A DNA stretch of 64,000 nucleotides from Companilactobacillus metriopterae (GTDB lineage Bacteria; Bacillota; Bacilli; Lactobacillales; Lactobacillaceae): positions 62,001 through 126,000 of the forward strand of contig NZ_RSTD01000002.1 of assembly GCF_004117915.1 (NCBI RefSeq), in the 5' to 3' direction. How positions within the stretch are numbered: the stretch's first letter is position 1; every line of letters starts with the position of its first letter. The notes under the pieces were generated by a model. The model was not told where the DNA came from. It made no database searches and saw nothing but the letters and a program-made list of their open reading frames with translations. Shown here piece after piece: positions 37,400 through 47,741 of this stretch. Position numbers and translations under genes: made by a program.

Positions 37400-38071
37400 T
37401 TATTCTCCTTTCCCTTCAGTTTTAGCATCATTTGCAACTGGTTTAGCAGGTAGAACTTCTCCACGATAAATCCATGTTTTAACACCGATATTACCGTAAG
37501 TTGTAACTGCTTCAACCCATGCATAATCGATATCTGCTCTAAGAGTGTGCAAAGGAACAGTTCCTTCTGTATGCCATTCTTTACGAGCCATATCTGCACC
37601 GTTTAGACGACCAGATAGTTGAACTTTAACACCTTTAGCACCAGCTCTTCTTGAACGAGTAACTGCTTGGCGTTGTGCACGTCTAAAAGCAATACGAGCT
37701 TCTAGTTGACGAGCAATACTTTCACCTACTAGTTTTGCATCTAAATCAGGTTTCTTAATTTCAATAATGTTAATATGAATATTTCTATTAACAAGTTTAT
37801 TCAGTTCATTACGTAATTTTTCAACTTCAGAACCACCTTTACCGATAACCAATCCAGGTTTTGCGGTATGAATTGAAACTGTAACGTTCTTTGCAGTACG
37901 TTCAATTTCGATTCTTGATACAGAAGCACTTGAAAGTTTGTCTTCAATATACTTACGGATCTTAAGGTCTTCATGTAAAAATGTTGAAAAATCTTTTTCT
38001 GCGTACCATTTTGAATCCCAATCGCGGATAACTCCGACACGGAATCCAATTGGATTAATTTTTTGACCCAC
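37400..38071 (-). CDS. rpsC: 30S ribosomal protein S3
   Basis: A 223-residue S3 with an N-terminal KH domain ([20 protein letters not shown]) and the C-terminal domain ([20 protein letters not shown]). It lines the mRNA entry channel. A GGAGG site precedes its ATG. Confidence 0.97.
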   Translation of the reverse strand: MGQKINPIGFRVGVIRDWDSKWYAEKDFSTFLHEDLKIRKYIEDKLSSASVSRIEIERTAKNVTVSIHTAKPGLVIGKGGSEVEKLRNELNKLVNRNIHINIIEIKKPDLDAKLVGESIARQLEARIAFRRAQRQAVTRSRRAGAKGVKVQLSGRLNGADMARKEWHTEGTVPLHTLRADIDYAWVEAVTTYGNIGVKTWIYRGEVLPAKPVANDAKTEGKGE

Positions 38072-38089
38072 TCAAATTACCTCCAATAC

Positions 38090-38437
38090 TTATTTTTCTT
38101 TTACTACTACTGTAATATGACTAGTTCTTTTGTTAATTGGTGATGCTGAACCCTTAGCACGAGGACGGAAACGTTTTAGAGTTGGTCCTTCGTCTACGAA
38201 AGCTTCACTAACGTATAGGTTTTGAGCATCTAAATCAAAGTTATGTTCTGCGTTTGCAATAGCAGATTTAAGAGCTTTGGCAACAATTGGAGAGCCTGCT
38301 CTAGGTGTGAATTGCAAAATTGCAAGTGCTTCGGCTGCATTTCTGCCTCTGACTAAGTCAATGACCATACGAGCCTTGCGAGGTGCAATACGAACATTTT
38401 TTACAACTGCAGTTGCTGATGTAATTTGTTCTGCCAT
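38090..38437 (-). CDS. rplV: 50S ribosomal protein L22
   Basis: A 115-residue L22 ([40 protein letters not shown]). Its long hairpin reaches the narrow part of the exit tunnel, where macrolide-resistance changes arise; I see no insertion or deletion there. Confidence 0.97.
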   Translation of the reverse strand: MAEQITSATAVVKNVRIAPRKARMVIDLVRGRNAAEALAILQFTPRAGSPIVAKALKSAIANAEHNFDLDAQNLYVSEAFVDEGPTLKRFRPRAKGSASPINKRTSHITVVVKEK

Positions 38438-38456
38438 AATTTAGTCTCCCTTCTTA

Positions 38457-38732
38457 TTACTTAGTTTTCTTATCGTCTCCGCCATGACCACGGAAAGTAC
38501 GTGTTGGTACGAATTCGCCCAACTTGTGTCCAACCATATCTTCTTGAATATAAACTGGAACATGTTTACGTCCGTCATGAACAGCGATTGTATATCCTAC
38601 GAATGTAGGGAAGATTGTTGAACGTCTTGACCAAGTTTTGATAACTGATTTATTTTCAGTATCTGCTTGTGCTTCAATCTTTTTTAGAAGATGTGCGTCA
38701 GCAAATGGTCCCTTTTTTAAACTACGACTCAT
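38457..38732 (-). CDS. rpsS: 30S ribosomal protein S19
   Basis: A 91-residue S19 ([40 protein letters not shown]). Located in the small-subunit head near the A-site finger. Standard length and order. Confidence 0.97.
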   Translation of the reverse strand: MSRSLKKGPFADAHLLKKIEAQADTENKSVIKTWSRRSTIFPTFVGYTIAVHDGRKHVPVYIQEDMVGHKLGEFVPTRTFRGHGGDDKKTK

Positions 38733-38767
38733 CTTATGTTCTCCTTCTTATTATTTTTAATAAATAA

Positions 38768-39601
38768 TTACTTACCTTTTCTGTGACGAACGATAAGTTT
38801 TTCAGATTTGGCATGTGATGAACGAGTCTTCTTACCAAGAGTTTTCTTACCCCATGGAGACATTGGTGATGGGTGTCCGATAGGAGCTTTACCTTCACCA
38901 CCACCGTGTGGGTGATCGTTAGGGTTCATAACTGATCCACGAACTGTAGGTCTAATACCTAACCAACGTTTACGTCCAGCTTTACCAATCTTGATTAGAT
39001 CATGTTGTTCATTACCGATAGCACCAACAGTAGCACGACATGTTGAAAGAATCATACGTACTTCACCTGATGGAAGACGTAGCAATGAATACTTACCGTC
39101 TCTACCAAGTAGTTGAATTGATGTACCAGCAGAACGTCCAAGTTGTCCACCTTTACCAGGTTTCATTTCAACATTATGGATAACTGTACCAACTGGAATG
39201 TTTTCTAGTGGTAATGCATTACCAGGTTTGATATCTGCACCAACACCTGATTCAACAGTTTGTCCTACTTCTAGACCTTTAGGTGCTAGGATGTATGCTT
39301 TAACACCATCAGTATAGTGTAGCAATGCAATATTTGCTGTACGATTTGGATCGTATTCAATAGCTTTAACTAAAGCTTTAACACCATCTTTATTACGTTT
39401 AAAATCGATTACACGATATTTTTGTTTGTGACCACCACCACGGTGACGAACAGTAATATGACCGTATGAGTTACGACCAGCTGTATGGCTTTGTGATTCT
39501 AATAATGTTTTTTCAGGAGTAGTTTTTGTAATCTCTGAAAAATCAGAACCTGTCATATTACGACGACCATTTGTGGTTGGTTTATACTTGATAATCGCCA
39601 T
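38768..39601 (-). CDS. rplB: 50S ribosomal protein L2
   Basis: A 277-residue L2 ([40 protein letters not shown]). The conserved His-containing loop near residue 230 is needed for peptidyl transfer and subunit joining. Typical length and position. Confidence 0.98.
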   Translation of the reverse strand: MAIIKYKPTTNGRRNMTGSDFSEITKTTPEKTLLESQSHTAGRNSYGHITVRHRGGGHKQKYRVIDFKRNKDGVKALVKAIEYDPNRTANIALLHYTDGVKAYILAPKGLEVGQTVESGVGADIKPGNALPLENIPVGTVIHNVEMKPGKGGQLGRSAGTSIQLLGRDGKYSLLRLPSGEVRMILSTCRATVGAIGNEQHDLIKIGKAGRKRWLGIRPTVRGSVMNPNDHPHGGGEGKAPIGHPSPMSPWGKKTLGKKTRSSHAKSEKLIVRHRKGK

Positions 39602-39620
39602 TTATGTGATCCTCCTTAAT

Positions 39621-39908
39621 TTATTCTTCGTCGAAAATCTTAATTTCGTCTGAATCTTCTGTAAGAGTAATAATTGCTTTACGGCGTTTGTTAGTTAATC
39701 CAACATAACGACCAACACGTTTCTTCTTACCAGCAATATTCATGATATTTACTTTTTTAACTTGAACACCGAATACTTCTTCAATTGCTTGTCTTACAAG
39801 CACTTTGTTGGCATCAACAGCAACTTCGAAAGTATATTTCTTGTCTGCCATTGCGTCCATTGAACTTTCAGTGATTACAGGGCGAATAATTACGTCTCTT
39901 GCGTTCAT
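39621..39908 (-). CDS. rplW: 50S ribosomal protein L23
   Basis: A 95-residue L23 ([20 protein letters not shown]), the docking site for trigger factor and the signal recognition particle at the tunnel exit. Its ATG overlaps the rplD stop by one base (TAATG), so the two are coupled. Confidence 0.97.
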   Translation of the reverse strand: MNARDVIIRPVITESSMDAMADKKYTFEVAVDANKVLVRQAIEEVFGVQVKKVNIMNIAGKKKRVGRYVGLTNKRRKAIITLTEDSDEIKIFDEE

Positions 39909-40531
39909 TATCCAAGTACCTCCTCAATCTTAGAAAGTGCTGCTTGAGTTACAACAAGTGTTTTTGCATTGATAACATCTAGTGGATTAACACCTTCTGG
40001 TGAGATCACTTGAACGTTTTCAATATTTCTTGCTGATAAAGCAACGTTATCATTTCCATCTTCTATAACTACAAGTACTTTTTTACCAACACCTACTTTT
40101 TCAAGAAGTTGTTTGAATGATTTTGTACTTGGTTTGTCGTAAGAAATTGAATCAATAACAACTAGGTTATTATCAGCTGCTTTTTGTGAAAGAACTGACT
40201 TCAATGCTAAACGACTAACTTTCTTTGGAATGTGGTATGCGTATGATCTTGGTGTAGGACCAAATACCACTCCACCACCAACCCATTGTGGTGATCTGAT
40301 AGAACCTTGACGAGCACGACCTGTACCCTTTTGACGCCATGGTTTTCTACCACCACCACGAACAGCTGAACGGTTCTTAACTGCATGTGTTCCTTGACGT
40401 AATGCTGCACGTTGCATGATAACTGCATCTGTAACAACACTGTTATTTGGTTCAATACCAAAAACTGCGTCATTTACTTCAACTTCAGCGCCTTTAGCAC
40501 CGCTGTCTTTGTAAGCTGTGACTTTAGTCAT
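39908..40531 (-). CDS. rplD: 50S ribosomal protein L4
   Basis: A 207-residue L4 ([20 protein letters not shown] is the tunnel loop). In E. coli it represses the S10 operon through the leader; whether this happens here is unknown, but a long leader precedes rpsJ. Confidence 0.97.
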   Translation of the reverse strand: MTKVTAYKDSGAKGAEVEVNDAVFGIEPNNSVVTDAVIMQRAALRQGTHAVKNRSAVRGGGRKPWRQKGTGRARQGSIRSPQWVGGGVVFGPTPRSYAYHIPKKVSRLALKSVLSQKAADNNLVVIDSISYDKPSTKSFKQLLEKVGVGKKVLVVIEDGNDNVALSARNIENVQVISPEGVNPLDVINAKTLVVTQAALSKIEEVLG

Positions 40532-40549
40532 AACTAATGTCCTCCCTTC

Positions 40550-41188
40550 CTATTTTTCTTTTTTAACTTTAATTGTTGATTGAATTTTAACTAGTGACTT
40601 GTTTGCACCAGGCACATTACCCTTGATCATAATAGCATTGCGTTCTGCATCAACTTTTACAACTGTAAGGTTTTGTGTAGTAATACGATCGTTACCCATA
40701 CGTCCAGGTAATGCTTTACCTTTGAATACACGGTTGATAACAGCACCCATTGAACCGGGTCTTCTGTGATATCTTGAACCGTGAGTTTCAGGTCCACGTG
40801 ATTGACCATGTCTCTTAATGTTACCTTGGAAACCATGTCCCTTACTTGTTCCTGTTACATCTACGATGTCGCCTTCGTTAAAGATATCTACTTTAACTTC
40901 GCCACCCATTTCGTAGTCTCCCATTTCTACATCGCGGAACTCGCGAATGTAGTGCTTAGGAGTTGTATTTGCTTTCTCAGCATGACCTTTGGCAGGTTTG
41001 TTTGTTAGAACTTCACGACGGTCTTCCAAACCAAGTTGTACGGCTTCGTAACCATCATTTTCAACTGTTTTCAGTTGCATAACAACATTAGGTGTTACTT
41101 CAACAACTGTTACGGGAACTAGTTCGCCGTTGTCAGTGAAAATTTGTGTCATTCCGACTTTTTTACCAAGAATTCCTTTTCTGGCCAT
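40550..41188 (-). CDS. rplC: 50S ribosomal protein L3
   Basis: A 212-residue L3 ([40 protein letters not shown]). It is an assembly initiator whose loop reaches the peptidyl-transferase centre. GGAGG lies upstream of the ATG. Confidence 0.97.
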   Translation of the reverse strand: MARKGILGKKVGMTQIFTDNGELVPVTVVEVTPNVVMQLKTVENDGYEAVQLGLEDRREVLTNKPAKGHAEKANTTPKHYIREFRDVEMGDYEMGGEVKVDIFNEGDIVDVTGTSKGHGFQGNIKRHGQSRGPETHGSRYHRRPGSMGAVINRVFKGKALPGRMGNDRITTQNLTVVKVDAERNAIMIKGNVPGANKSLVKIQSTIKVKKEK

Positions 41189-41225
41189 GTTTGCACCTCC
41201 AATAATTTTTTTAAATATTTATTTA

Positions 41226-41534
41226 TTACAATTTAATTTCGATGTCCACACCAGATGGTAGATCTAACTTCATCAATGAATCAACTGTCTTAGGTGATGG
41301 ATCAACGATGTCGATAAGTCTCTTATGTGTACGCATTTCGAATTGTTCTCTAGAATCTTTATGCTTATGTGGTGAACTCAACACTGTATATAGTGAACGT
41401 TCTGTTGGCAATGGAATTGGACCTGAAATTTTTGCTCCAGTTCTCTTTGCTGTTTCCACAATCTTGTCAGCTGATTGATCTAAGATACGATGTTCGTAAG
41501 CTTTCAAGCGAATGCGAATTTTTTGACTTGCCAT
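41226..41534 (-). CDS. rpsJ: 30S ribosomal protein S10
   Basis: A 102-residue S10 ([40 protein letters not shown]), which also serves as NusE in transcription antitermination complexes. First gene of the large S10-spc-alpha cluster, with GGAGG before the ATG and a structured leader of about 160 bases. Confidence 0.98.
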   Translation of the reverse strand: MASQKIRIRLKAYEHRILDQSADKIVETAKRTGAKISGPIPLPTERSLYTVLSSPHKHKDSREQFEMRTHKRLIDIVDPSPKTVDSLMKLDLPSGVDIEIKL

Positions 41535-41697
41535 GGGGTTACCTCCTTTTTGTCTCTTTCAAGATGACCGGCTCAATGAAAATATCCGTCACGCTCTGCC
41601 GTGGCAAAGCGGCCGGGCGTGTCGCAACCTCTCATTTCGTTGCCGTCGGTATTATTTTAATACCAAAAGCGCGTACTTCTCCCTGAGAAATAACACT
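41535..41697 (-). ncRNA. rpsJ (S10 operon) leader, probable structured regulatory RNA
   Basis: Between the promoter and the rpsJ RBS the transcript is about 160 bases long and unusually GC-rich for this genome. Visible elements are a GGTATT/AATACC hairpin, a CACGC/GCGTG stem enclosing a TGCC-GGCA hairpin, and complementary CCGGC and GCCGG segments that could form an alternative pairing. Autogenous control of the S10 operon is plausible; no protein-binding motif is proven. The remaining bases of 41535-41815 hold the promoter and the fusA terminator. Confidence 0.55.
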
Positions 41698-41703
41698 CCT
41701 ATC

Positions 41704-41732
41704 ATATTACCCGAATTCAGCTTTCATATCAA
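41704..41732 (-). promoter_or_regulatory. S10 operon promoter
   Basis: TTGATA (41727-41732) and TAATAT (41704-41709) on the minus strand, 17 bases apart, after the fusA terminator. Confidence 0.75.
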
Positions 41733-41769
41733 GGCTTTTTTATACTTTTATCTATTATAATTTTGAAAG

Positions 41770-41808
41770 CAAAAAAACAGACAACTCTTTAAAGTTGTCT
41801 GTTTTAAT
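41770..41808 (-). terminator. Terminator after fusA
   Basis: A perfect 13-bp stem (AAACAGACAACTT and its complement) with a three-base loop, followed by seven Ts. Confidence 0.9.
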
Positions 41809-41815
41809 TCAAAAA

Positions 41816-43915
41816 TTAATCTTCAACTGGCTTTCCACCATTTTTAGCAATAATTTCTTCTTGAATACCCTTAGGTACTTTTTCGTAGTGATCAAATGTC
41901 ATTGTAAATGTACCACGTCCTTGTGTTGCTGAACGAAGTGTTGTTGCATATCCAAACATTTCTGATAGAGGAACATATGCGTTAACAACTTGTGCATTAC
42001 CACGAGCTTCCATTCCATCAACACGTCCACGACGAGCATTGATTTGTCCCATAACATCACCAAGGTAATCTTCTGGAGCAACAACTTCAACCTTCATGAT
42101 AGGTTCAAGAATAACAGCACCAGCACTCTTAGCGGCATTACGTAGAGACATTGAAGCAGCAATCTTAAAGGCTGATTCATTAGAATCGACATCATGGTAT
42201 GAACCATCATATAGTTTTGCCTTAACATCAATCAATGGATATCCAGCAAGAACACCATTTTCCATTGCTTCTTCTAGTCCTTGTTCAACTGAAGGAATGT
42301 ATTCACGAGGAACTACACCACCGACGATAGCGTCTTCGAATTCGAATCCTTTACCCTCTTCATTAGGAGTAAATTCAACCCAAACGTCACCATATTGACC
42401 TTTACCACCAGATTGACGAACGAACTTACCTTGAGCTTGTGTTGACTTAGTGAATGTTTCACGGTAAGCAACTTGTGGTTCACCAACTTTAGCTGAAACT
42501 TTAAATTCACGTTTCATACGGTCAACCATGATATCCAAGTGAAGTTCTCCCATTCCTGAGATCAATGTTTCACCTGTTTCAGGGTTTGTTTCTGCTTGGA
42601 AAGTAGGATCTTCTTCAGATAGTTTTTGGATAGCTTCATCCATCTTGTTTCTATCTTCTTTAGATTCTGGTTCAACAGAAACTTGGATAACTGGTTCTGG
42701 AATATCAAGTGATTCAAGAATAAGTGGGTGATCAGGATCTGTTAGAGAATCACCTGTTGTTGTATTCTTAAGTCCGATAACAGCAGCAATATCACCAGAG
42801 AAAACTTCAGGAATTTCATTACGGTGATTAGAGTGCATTTGTAGCAAACGTCCAACACGTTCACGTTTGTCTTTTGTTGAGTTCAATACGTATGAACCTG
42901 ATTCTAGAACACCTCTATATACACGGATGTATGTTAGACGTCCAACGAATGGATCTGTTGCAATCTTAAATGCTAGACCAGCAAATGGTTTGCTATCGTC
43001 CGCTTTGATTTCAATTTCACTATCGTCTTTAGGATCAGTAGCGTTGTAAGGTTTAACATCTAATGGAGATGGTAGGTAATCTACAACGGCATCCATTAAC
43101 ATTTGAACACCTTTGTTTTTGAAGGCTGAACCAGCAAGAACTGGGAAGAACTTCAAATCGATTGTTGATTGACGAATAGCAGCTTTGATTTCATCATTGC
43201 TTACTTCTTCACCATCAAGATATTTATCCATGATTGCATCATCAACTTCAGCAAGTGCTTCAATAAGTTCTACACGCTTAGCTTGAGCTTCTTCACGGTA
43301 TTCTTCTGGAACATCAACTGTATCCCATTTTGAACCTAATTCGTCTTCATCGTAAATATCAGCTTTCATTTCGATAAGGTCAATAACACCTTCGAAATTG
43401 TCTTCTGCACCAATAGGCATTTGGATAGCATGGGCGTTAGCTTGTAGACGATCGTGTAATGTACTTACAGAGAAGTCAAAGTCAGCACCAATTTTATCCA
43501 TCTTGTTTACGAATACGATACGAGGAACTGAGTATGTTGTAGCTTGACGCCAAACATTTTCAGTTTGTGGTTCAACACCTGATTGTGCATCAAGAACTGT
43601 GATAGCACCATCAAGAACACGAAGTGAACGTTCAACTTCAATAGTGAAATCCACGTGTCCTGGTGTATCAATAATATTGATACGGTGATCTTTCCATTCA
43701 GCTGTTGTAGCAGCTGATGTGATTGTAATACCACGTTCTTGTTCTTGTTCCATCCAGTCCATTTGTGAAGCACCATCATGTGTTTCACCGATTTTGTGGA
43801 TTTTACCAGTATAGTACAAGATACGTTCTGTAGTTGTTGTTTTACCAGCATCAATATGAGCCATGATACCGATATTACGAGTTTCTTCTAATGGAAATTC
43901 ACGTTTGTTAGCCAT
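41816..43915 (-). CDS. fusA: Elongation factor G
   Basis: A 699-residue translocase GTPase. G1 is [19 protein letters not shown] near residue 18, G3 DTPGHVDFT and G4 NKMDKIGAD; domains II-V follow, ending in [20 protein letters not shown]. It drives ribosomal translocation and, with RRF, recycling. Last gene of the str operon (rpsL-rpsG-fusA). The tuf gene is not adjacent, as is common in lactobacilli. Confidence 0.98.
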   Translation of the reverse strand: MANKREFPLEETRNIGIMAHIDAGKTTTTERILYYTGKIHKIGETHDGASQMDWMEQEQERGITITSAATTAEWKDHRINIIDTPGHVDFTIEVERSLRVLDGAITVLDAQSGVEPQTENVWRQATTYSVPRIVFVNKMDKIGADFDFSVSTLHDRLQANAHAIQMPIGAEDNFEGVIDLIEMKADIYDEDELGSKWDTVDVPEEYREEAQAKRVELIEALAEVDDAIMDKYLDGEEVSNDEIKAAIRQSTIDLKFFPVLAGSAFKNKGVQMLMDAVVDYLPSPLDVKPYNATDPKDDSEIEIKADDSKPFAGLAFKIATDPFVGRLTYIRVYRGVLESGSYVLNSTKDKRERVGRLLQMHSNHRNEIPEVFSGDIAAVIGLKNTTTGDSLTDPDHPLILESLDIPEPVIQVSVEPESKEDRNKMDEAIQKLSEEDPTFQAETNPETGETLISGMGELHLDIMVDRMKREFKVSAKVGEPQVAYRETFTKSTQAQGKFVRQSGGKGQYGDVWVEFTPNEEGKGFEFEDAIVGGVVPREYIPSVEQGLEEAMENGVLAGYPLIDVKAKLYDGSYHDVDSNESAFKIAASMSLRNAAKSAGAVILEPIMKVEVVAPEDYLGDVMGQINARRGRVDGMEARGNAQVVNAYVPLSEMFGYATTLRSATQGRGTFTMTFDHYEKVPKGIQEEIIAKNGGKPVED

Positions 43916-43950
43916 TAAAAATGTTCTCCTTTGATTTTTCTATCTATTGA

Positions 43951-44421
43951 TTACCAGCGATAGTGAGCGAAAGCACGGTTGGCATCAGCCATCTTATGTG
44001 TATCTTCACGTTTCTTAACAGCTGCACCAGTGTTTTGAGCAGCTTCCATGATTTCGTTAGCTAGTCTTTGATCCATTGTGTGTTCACCACGCATACGTGA
44101 GTAACTTACGATCCAACGTAAACCTAGTGTTGTACGACGATCTGGACGAACTTCGATAGGAATTTGGTAGTTAGAACCACCGATACGGCGAGCTTTAACT
44201 TCAAGAACAGGCATAACGTTGTTCATTGCTTCTTCAAAGACTTCAATAGGTTCGTTTCCTGTTTGTTCTCTAATAATGTCAAAGGCACTATATAGAATTG
44301 TTGAGGCAGTACCTCTTTTACCGTCATACATTAAGTGGTTAATTAGACGAGTAACGATTTTTGAGTTGTAAATTGGATCAGGCAAAACTTCGCGTTTTGG
44401 AGCTGGACCTTTTCTAGGCAT
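43951..44421 (-). CDS. rpsG: 30S ribosomal protein S7
   Basis: A 156-residue S7 ([33 protein letters not shown]), an assembly initiator of the small-subunit head. In E. coli it regulates the str operon. It lies 66 bases after rpsL. Confidence 0.98.
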   Translation of the reverse strand: MPRKGPAPKREVLPDPIYNSKIVTRLINHLMYDGKRGTASTILYSAFDIIREQTGNEPIEVFEEAMNNVMPVLEVKARRIGGSNYQIPIEVRPDRRTTLGLRWIVSYSRMRGEHTMDQRLANEIMEAAQNTGAAVKKREDTHKMADANRAFAHYRW

Positions 44422-44486
44422 ATTTATTTCCTCCGTAGATATTGTGACTATATGTCATGTTTATTTTATATATTAATTTATTAAGA

Positions 44487-44897
44487 TTATTTAGGTCTCT
44501 TTGTACCATATTTTGAACGGCTCTTCATACGGCCATCAACACCGGCTGTATCTAAAGCACCACGGACAACGTGATAACGAACACCGGGTAGATCTTTTAC
44601 ACGACCACCACGAACAAGAACAACACTATGTTCTTGTAGATTATGTCCTTCACCAGGAATATATGCAGTAACTTCGATAAGGTTTGACAATCTAACACGG
44701 GCATACTTACGTAGGGCAGAGTTAGGTTTCTTAGGTGTCATAGTACCAACACGAGTAGCAACACCACGTTTTTGAGGTGCTGGATTGTTAGTTGTTTCTT
44801 TCTTCATACTGTTGTATCCAAAGTTCAAGGCAGGAGCATTTGATTTTGATGTCAAGCTCTTACGACCTTTACGAACTAATTGATTAATTGTAGGCAT
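44487..44897 (-). CDS. rpsL: 30S ribosomal protein S12
   Basis: A 136-residue S12 ([51 protein letters not shown]). The two lysines where streptomycin-resistance changes usually occur are wild type in sequence. First gene of the str operon with a long leader. Confidence 0.98.
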   Translation of the reverse strand: MPTINQLVRKGRKSLTSKSNAPALNFGYNSMKKETTNNPAPQKRGVATRVGTMTPKKPNSALRKYARVRLSNLIEVTAYIPGEGHNLQEHSVVLVRGGRVKDLPGVRYHVVRGALDTAGVDGRMKSRSKYGTKRPK

Positions 44898-45031
44898 TCA
44901 AGGTTCCTCCTGATTATTTAAGTACACACATCCAGGTGGTTCATTTTTTCGGAAAAATAATAAACCACTAAATGTGGTGTACACATTGGCTTGTATTTAA
45001 TAACAAATAATCTTGCTGCTAATAAAAGCAC
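44898..45031 (-). ncRNA. rpsL (str operon) leader with long hairpin
   Basis: The leader is about 130 bases long. Near its 3' end GTACACCACAT pairs with ATGTGTGTAC and TGGTT with AACCA, giving an extended, imperfect hairpin of about 60 bases that stops roughly 20 bases before the rpsL start. A role in autogenous or stringent control is inference. Bases 45068-45120, beyond the promoter, hold nothing I can support. Confidence 0.45.
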
Positions 45032-45038
45032 GTCCTTA

Positions 45039-45067
45039 AGCATATCATCCTAAAAATCTATTGTCAA
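45039..45067 (-). promoter_or_regulatory. str operon promoter
   Basis: A perfect TTGACA (45062-45067) and TATGCT (45039-45044) on the minus strand with a 17-base spacer. Confidence 0.75.
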
Positions 45068-45144
45068 TCAAGTTTCCAACAATTCCGATAGGAAATTTTT
45101 GTCCATTGATTATCGTAATATAAATTAGGAGGTACTTTATTTAT

Positions 45145-45807
45145 ATGATACTTTTTTTATTTTATGTGATTATCTTTTTTCTTGGTGCATGCTGTGCTTC
45201 TTTTTTAGCTGTCATCGCACAAGATTTTCCAAATGTAAATTTAACTCGTCGCTCATCTTGCTCTAATTGTAATAAAAATTTGTCAATATTAGATTTAATT
45301 CCCGTTTTCAGCTATCTATTTCTATTGGGGAAATGTTCAAAATGTAAAGTAAGAATTCCATATAACACTATTATAGGTGAAATATTTAGTGGTGTATTCC
45401 TTTTTATTATATTTTACAAACACATGGATACTTTGATGTACATCCCTATTCTTCTAACACTTATTTTGCTATCTTATTCTGACTTTTTCTACAAACACAT
45501 CTACACAATTTACTATTTAGGATTTATTCCAGCATTATTTTCAAATAATCATAAATATATGTTGGATTGTATTTTGGTTTATATTTTTCTTCTATTGTTC
45601 AGTATTATATCTAATGGCTTAGGTCTGGGAGATGTAGAATTGTGTGCAATATTAACTTTATTCTTTGGATACAGAATTTGTTTATTCATTTTATTAATTA
45701 GTTGTGTTTTGTGTATACTAATTTTTTTGACAAATAAAAAAAGATCATTTGGATTTATCCCCTATATAACACTGGCAAGCGGAATCATCCTAATAATCTT
45801 TATTTAA
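45145..45807 (+). CDS. comC: Prepilin peptidase (A24 family, ComC/PilD-like)
   Basis: A 220-residue polytopic membrane protease. The N-terminal cytoplasmic loop carries two CxxC pairs (CSNC, CSKC) as in bifunctional prepilin peptidases; the aspartates of the active site lie in LLSYSDFFYKH and in the signature GLGLGDVELC; FGFIPYI is the conserved end motif. It would cleave type IV-like pseudopilins, which in Firmicutes form the competence pseudopilus (ComGC family). AGGAGG precedes the ATG. The gene is alone on the plus strand and its stop overlaps the end of the convergent hydrolase gene by 8 bp, with no terminator between. Confidence 0.88.
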   Translation: MILFLFYVIIFFLGACCASFLAVIAQDFPNVNLTRRSSCSNCNKNLSILDLIPVFSYLFLLGKCSKCKVRIPYNTIIGEIFSGVFLFIIFYKHMDTLMYIPILLTLILLSYSDFFYKHIYTIYYLGFIPALFSNNHKYMLDCILVYIFLLLFSIISNGLGLGDVELCAILTLFFGYRICLFILLISCVLCILIFLTNKKRSFGFIPYITLASGIILIIFI

Positions 45808-46630
45808 GTACTCCAATAATATTCAACCAATCAACAGATAAATCTACCCATTTAGCTACGTGAGTATTTCCGTAATTACCTGCTTTAACATTAATTGTGG
45901 ATCTATCTGCTAGAGACATTCCATGTTCTCCAATACCAAATGCATGAACCTCATAAGGTATTGCGTTTTTATCAAGTTCATCCACATAAACAAGAGTATT
46001 CTTAGCAGGAACTAAACTATCTGTCATAGTTGTCCACAAATATGTAGGTTTTGAGTTACTATTGATATTTTTTTGAGCTTGATAGAATTTTTCTGTTGGG
46101 TCTATTTTTTTTGCCAAATTTTCATCATTAGGCCAACCAAGTCCCATATCAACAACAGGATATGACAACATTATACCTGCTGGTTCTAGTTTAAGTTCTT
46201 GATCAAAAATTACTTCACGTAAATTTTTGTCCATCATATATGAATTAAAGTTGGCAACAACGTGACCTCCTGCAGAAAATCCTAACAATACAACCTTAGA
46301 TACATCAATGTTCTTTTCTTCTGCATGATCATATAACCAGTTTAATGTGACAGCTAATTCTTGCATTGCTAAAGGATATGTAGAATTTTCATCATCGGTC
46401 AGTTGATAATTGAATACCAACGAATGCATTCCCTCAGCTGCGTATCGCATAGCTACGGGTTGTGATTCAAAATCTGATAAATAAGTAAATCCACCACCAG
46501 GGCATATTATGACCAATGGTTTCTTACTTAAATTAACTTCTTCAAGAGCATCATTATCCGCATCATCCAGCCAATAACCATCTATTTCAAATTGTGTATT
46601 TTGATAGTTTAAATCAATTTTTTCTTTCAT
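45800..46630 (-). CDS. Alpha/beta hydrolase, carbohydrate esterase-like
   Basis: A 276-residue serine hydrolase. The oxyanion motif CPGGGF is near residue 44, the nucleophile elbow GFSAGGH near 116, and the likely Asp (TDSLVP) and His (IGEHGMS) near 220 and 250. It resembles the BD-FAE/acetylxylan-esterase-like group that removes acyl groups from sugars or glycosides. The ATG at 46630 has GGGGTGG six bases upstream and lies 17 bp inside the preceding GDSL gene, so the two are coupled. It is the last gene of the trehalose operon; its substrate is unknown. Confidence 0.82.
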   Translation of the reverse strand: MKEKIDLNYQNTQFEIDGYWLDDADNDALEEVNLSKKPLVIICPGGGFTYLSDFESQPVAMRYAAEGMHSLVFNYQLTDDENSTYPLAMQELAVTLNWLYDHAEEKNIDVSKVVLLGFSAGGHVVANFNSYMMDKNLREVIFDQELKLEPAGIMLSYPVVDMGLGWPNDENLAKKIDPTEKFYQAQKNINSNSKPTYLWTTMTDSLVPAKNTLVYVDELDKNAIPYEVHAFGIGEHGMSLADRSTINVKAGNYGNTHVAKWVDLSVDWLNIIGVLK

Positions 46631-47246
46631 TTTCGACCACCCCATTTTTAAATTGCATAACCACGTTCAAATAATTCAATATCTCTCCATAAATGAATCT
46701 CTGTCCTTTATCATTCGGATGTAAGCTATCATCAGATAAACTACTATCATTACCACCGAAATCAATTTTGTCGTACAGGCTCAAGTGGTTTATATGGAAT
46801 CCACATGTCATCTTGTGTATAGCTTTTTCATAGTCAATTTGATGAAGTCCAAATGAATTAACTTCTTCAAAAAAATCATTACCTATTTTAGCATGTGATA
46901 TAAACAAAACATTTTCAGGATTAAGTCGATTTACGCTTTGAAACAATTGATAAAGAGCACCATAAAATGTCTGGTTATTGCTATCTCCATATTTACCTAA
47001 TGGTTGATCGCGTCCAAAATCATTTACTCCACCATATATTGTTAATAGTTTTGGTGAAACTTGTAATTCATCTAAACGACTTTGGAAAGGATCATATAAA
47101 TTACCTATAGTAGAACCTGACACACCTAAATTTAGGAATTCATCAAATGAGTAATACTCATTTAAATAGTCCATATATCTTTTAGTTGCATAACTATTAC
47201 TAGAATCTGTAATACTATCACCCAGAGCAACATATGTACTATTCAT
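46614..47246 (-). CDS. SGNH/GDSL-family hydrolase
   Basis: A 210-residue esterase of the SGNH fold. Block I ALGDSITDSSNSY holds the catalytic Ser, block III YGGVNDFGRD the oxyanion Asn, and block V DDSLHPNDKG the Asp-His pair; the oxyanion Gly is probably in GVSGSTIGN. No signal peptide, so it acts in the cytoplasm. Its ATG overlaps the end of the EIIA gene by 8 bp and its end overlaps the next hydrolase gene: two unrelated esterases in one sugar-PTS operon. Deacylation of imported sugar phosphates is a possible role. Confidence 0.85.
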   Translation of the reverse strand: MNSTYVALGDSITDSSNSYATKRYMDYLNEYYSFDEFLNLGVSGSTIGNLYDPFQSRLDELQVSPKLLTIYGGVNDFGRDQPLGKYGDSNNQTFYGALYQLFQSVNRLNPENVLFISHAKIGNDFFEEVNSFGLHQIDYEKAIHKMTCGFHINHLSLYDKIDFGGNDSSLSDDSLHPNDKGQRFIYGEILNYLNVVMQFKNGVVENERKN

Positions 47247-47724
47247 CTTCTGAAACAGTTATAGTACCTATTTCATCACCTGCCGATAGTTCTTTTAGTG
47301 AATCATTTACAAGCAAATCCATTCCTGGTAAAACTACTATAACTTCAGTACTTTTGCCCATTTCTTTAACTTTTTCAATATCCATCTTCATAATTGGTTG
47401 ACCAATATTTACTTTAGTATTTTCTTGTATCAGTTGTTCGAAGGGTTTACCTTCTAATTCAACAGTATCAACTCCAAGATGGACCAAAATTTCAGGACCT
47501 AAATCGCTTTTTATTGAAATGGCATGTTTAGTTGGAAAAATACTAGTTACTTTACCTTTGACTGGGCTCAAAATCTCTTCACTGCTTGGTAAAACAGCAA
47601 ATCCCTCACCCATTGCTCCGGATGCAAAAACATTGTCCGAAATATCTTTTAATTCTATATAAGTTCCAGAAACGGGGGAAACTATTGGTAATACTTTTTC
47701 TTTCTTCTTCAATAATTTAAGCAT
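47239..47724 (-). CDS. PTS glucose/trehalose-type EIIA component
   Basis: A 161-residue EIIA of the Crr/glucose family. The phosphorylated His is in EILVHLGVDTVELEG; FAVLPSSEEILSPVKG and the second active-site His in KHAISIKSD are also present. TreP encoded two genes upstream lacks an EIIA domain, so this protein most likely supplies it. It lies 17 bases after treC and is preceded by GGAGG. Confidence 0.9.
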   Translation of the reverse strand: MLKLLKKKEKVLPIVSPVSGTYIELKDISDNVFASGAMGEGFAVLPSSEEILSPVKGKVTSIFPTKHAISIKSDLGPEILVHLGVDTVELEGKPFEQLIQENTKVNIGQPIMKMDIEKVKEMGKSTEVIVVLPGMDLLVNDSLKELSAGDEIGTITVSEDE

Positions 47725-47741
47725 ATTACTTCCTCCAACAA

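Noticed and set aside
41369-41760. Plus-strand open frames across the rpsJ start and leader
   Set aside because: They overlap rpsJ and its leader in antisense, have no ribosome-binding site and show no recognisable protein.
45100-45144. ComX/SigH-type promoter before comC
   Set aside because: There is a loose TCGTAATA resemblance to the streptococcal box but it is too short and degenerate to support.
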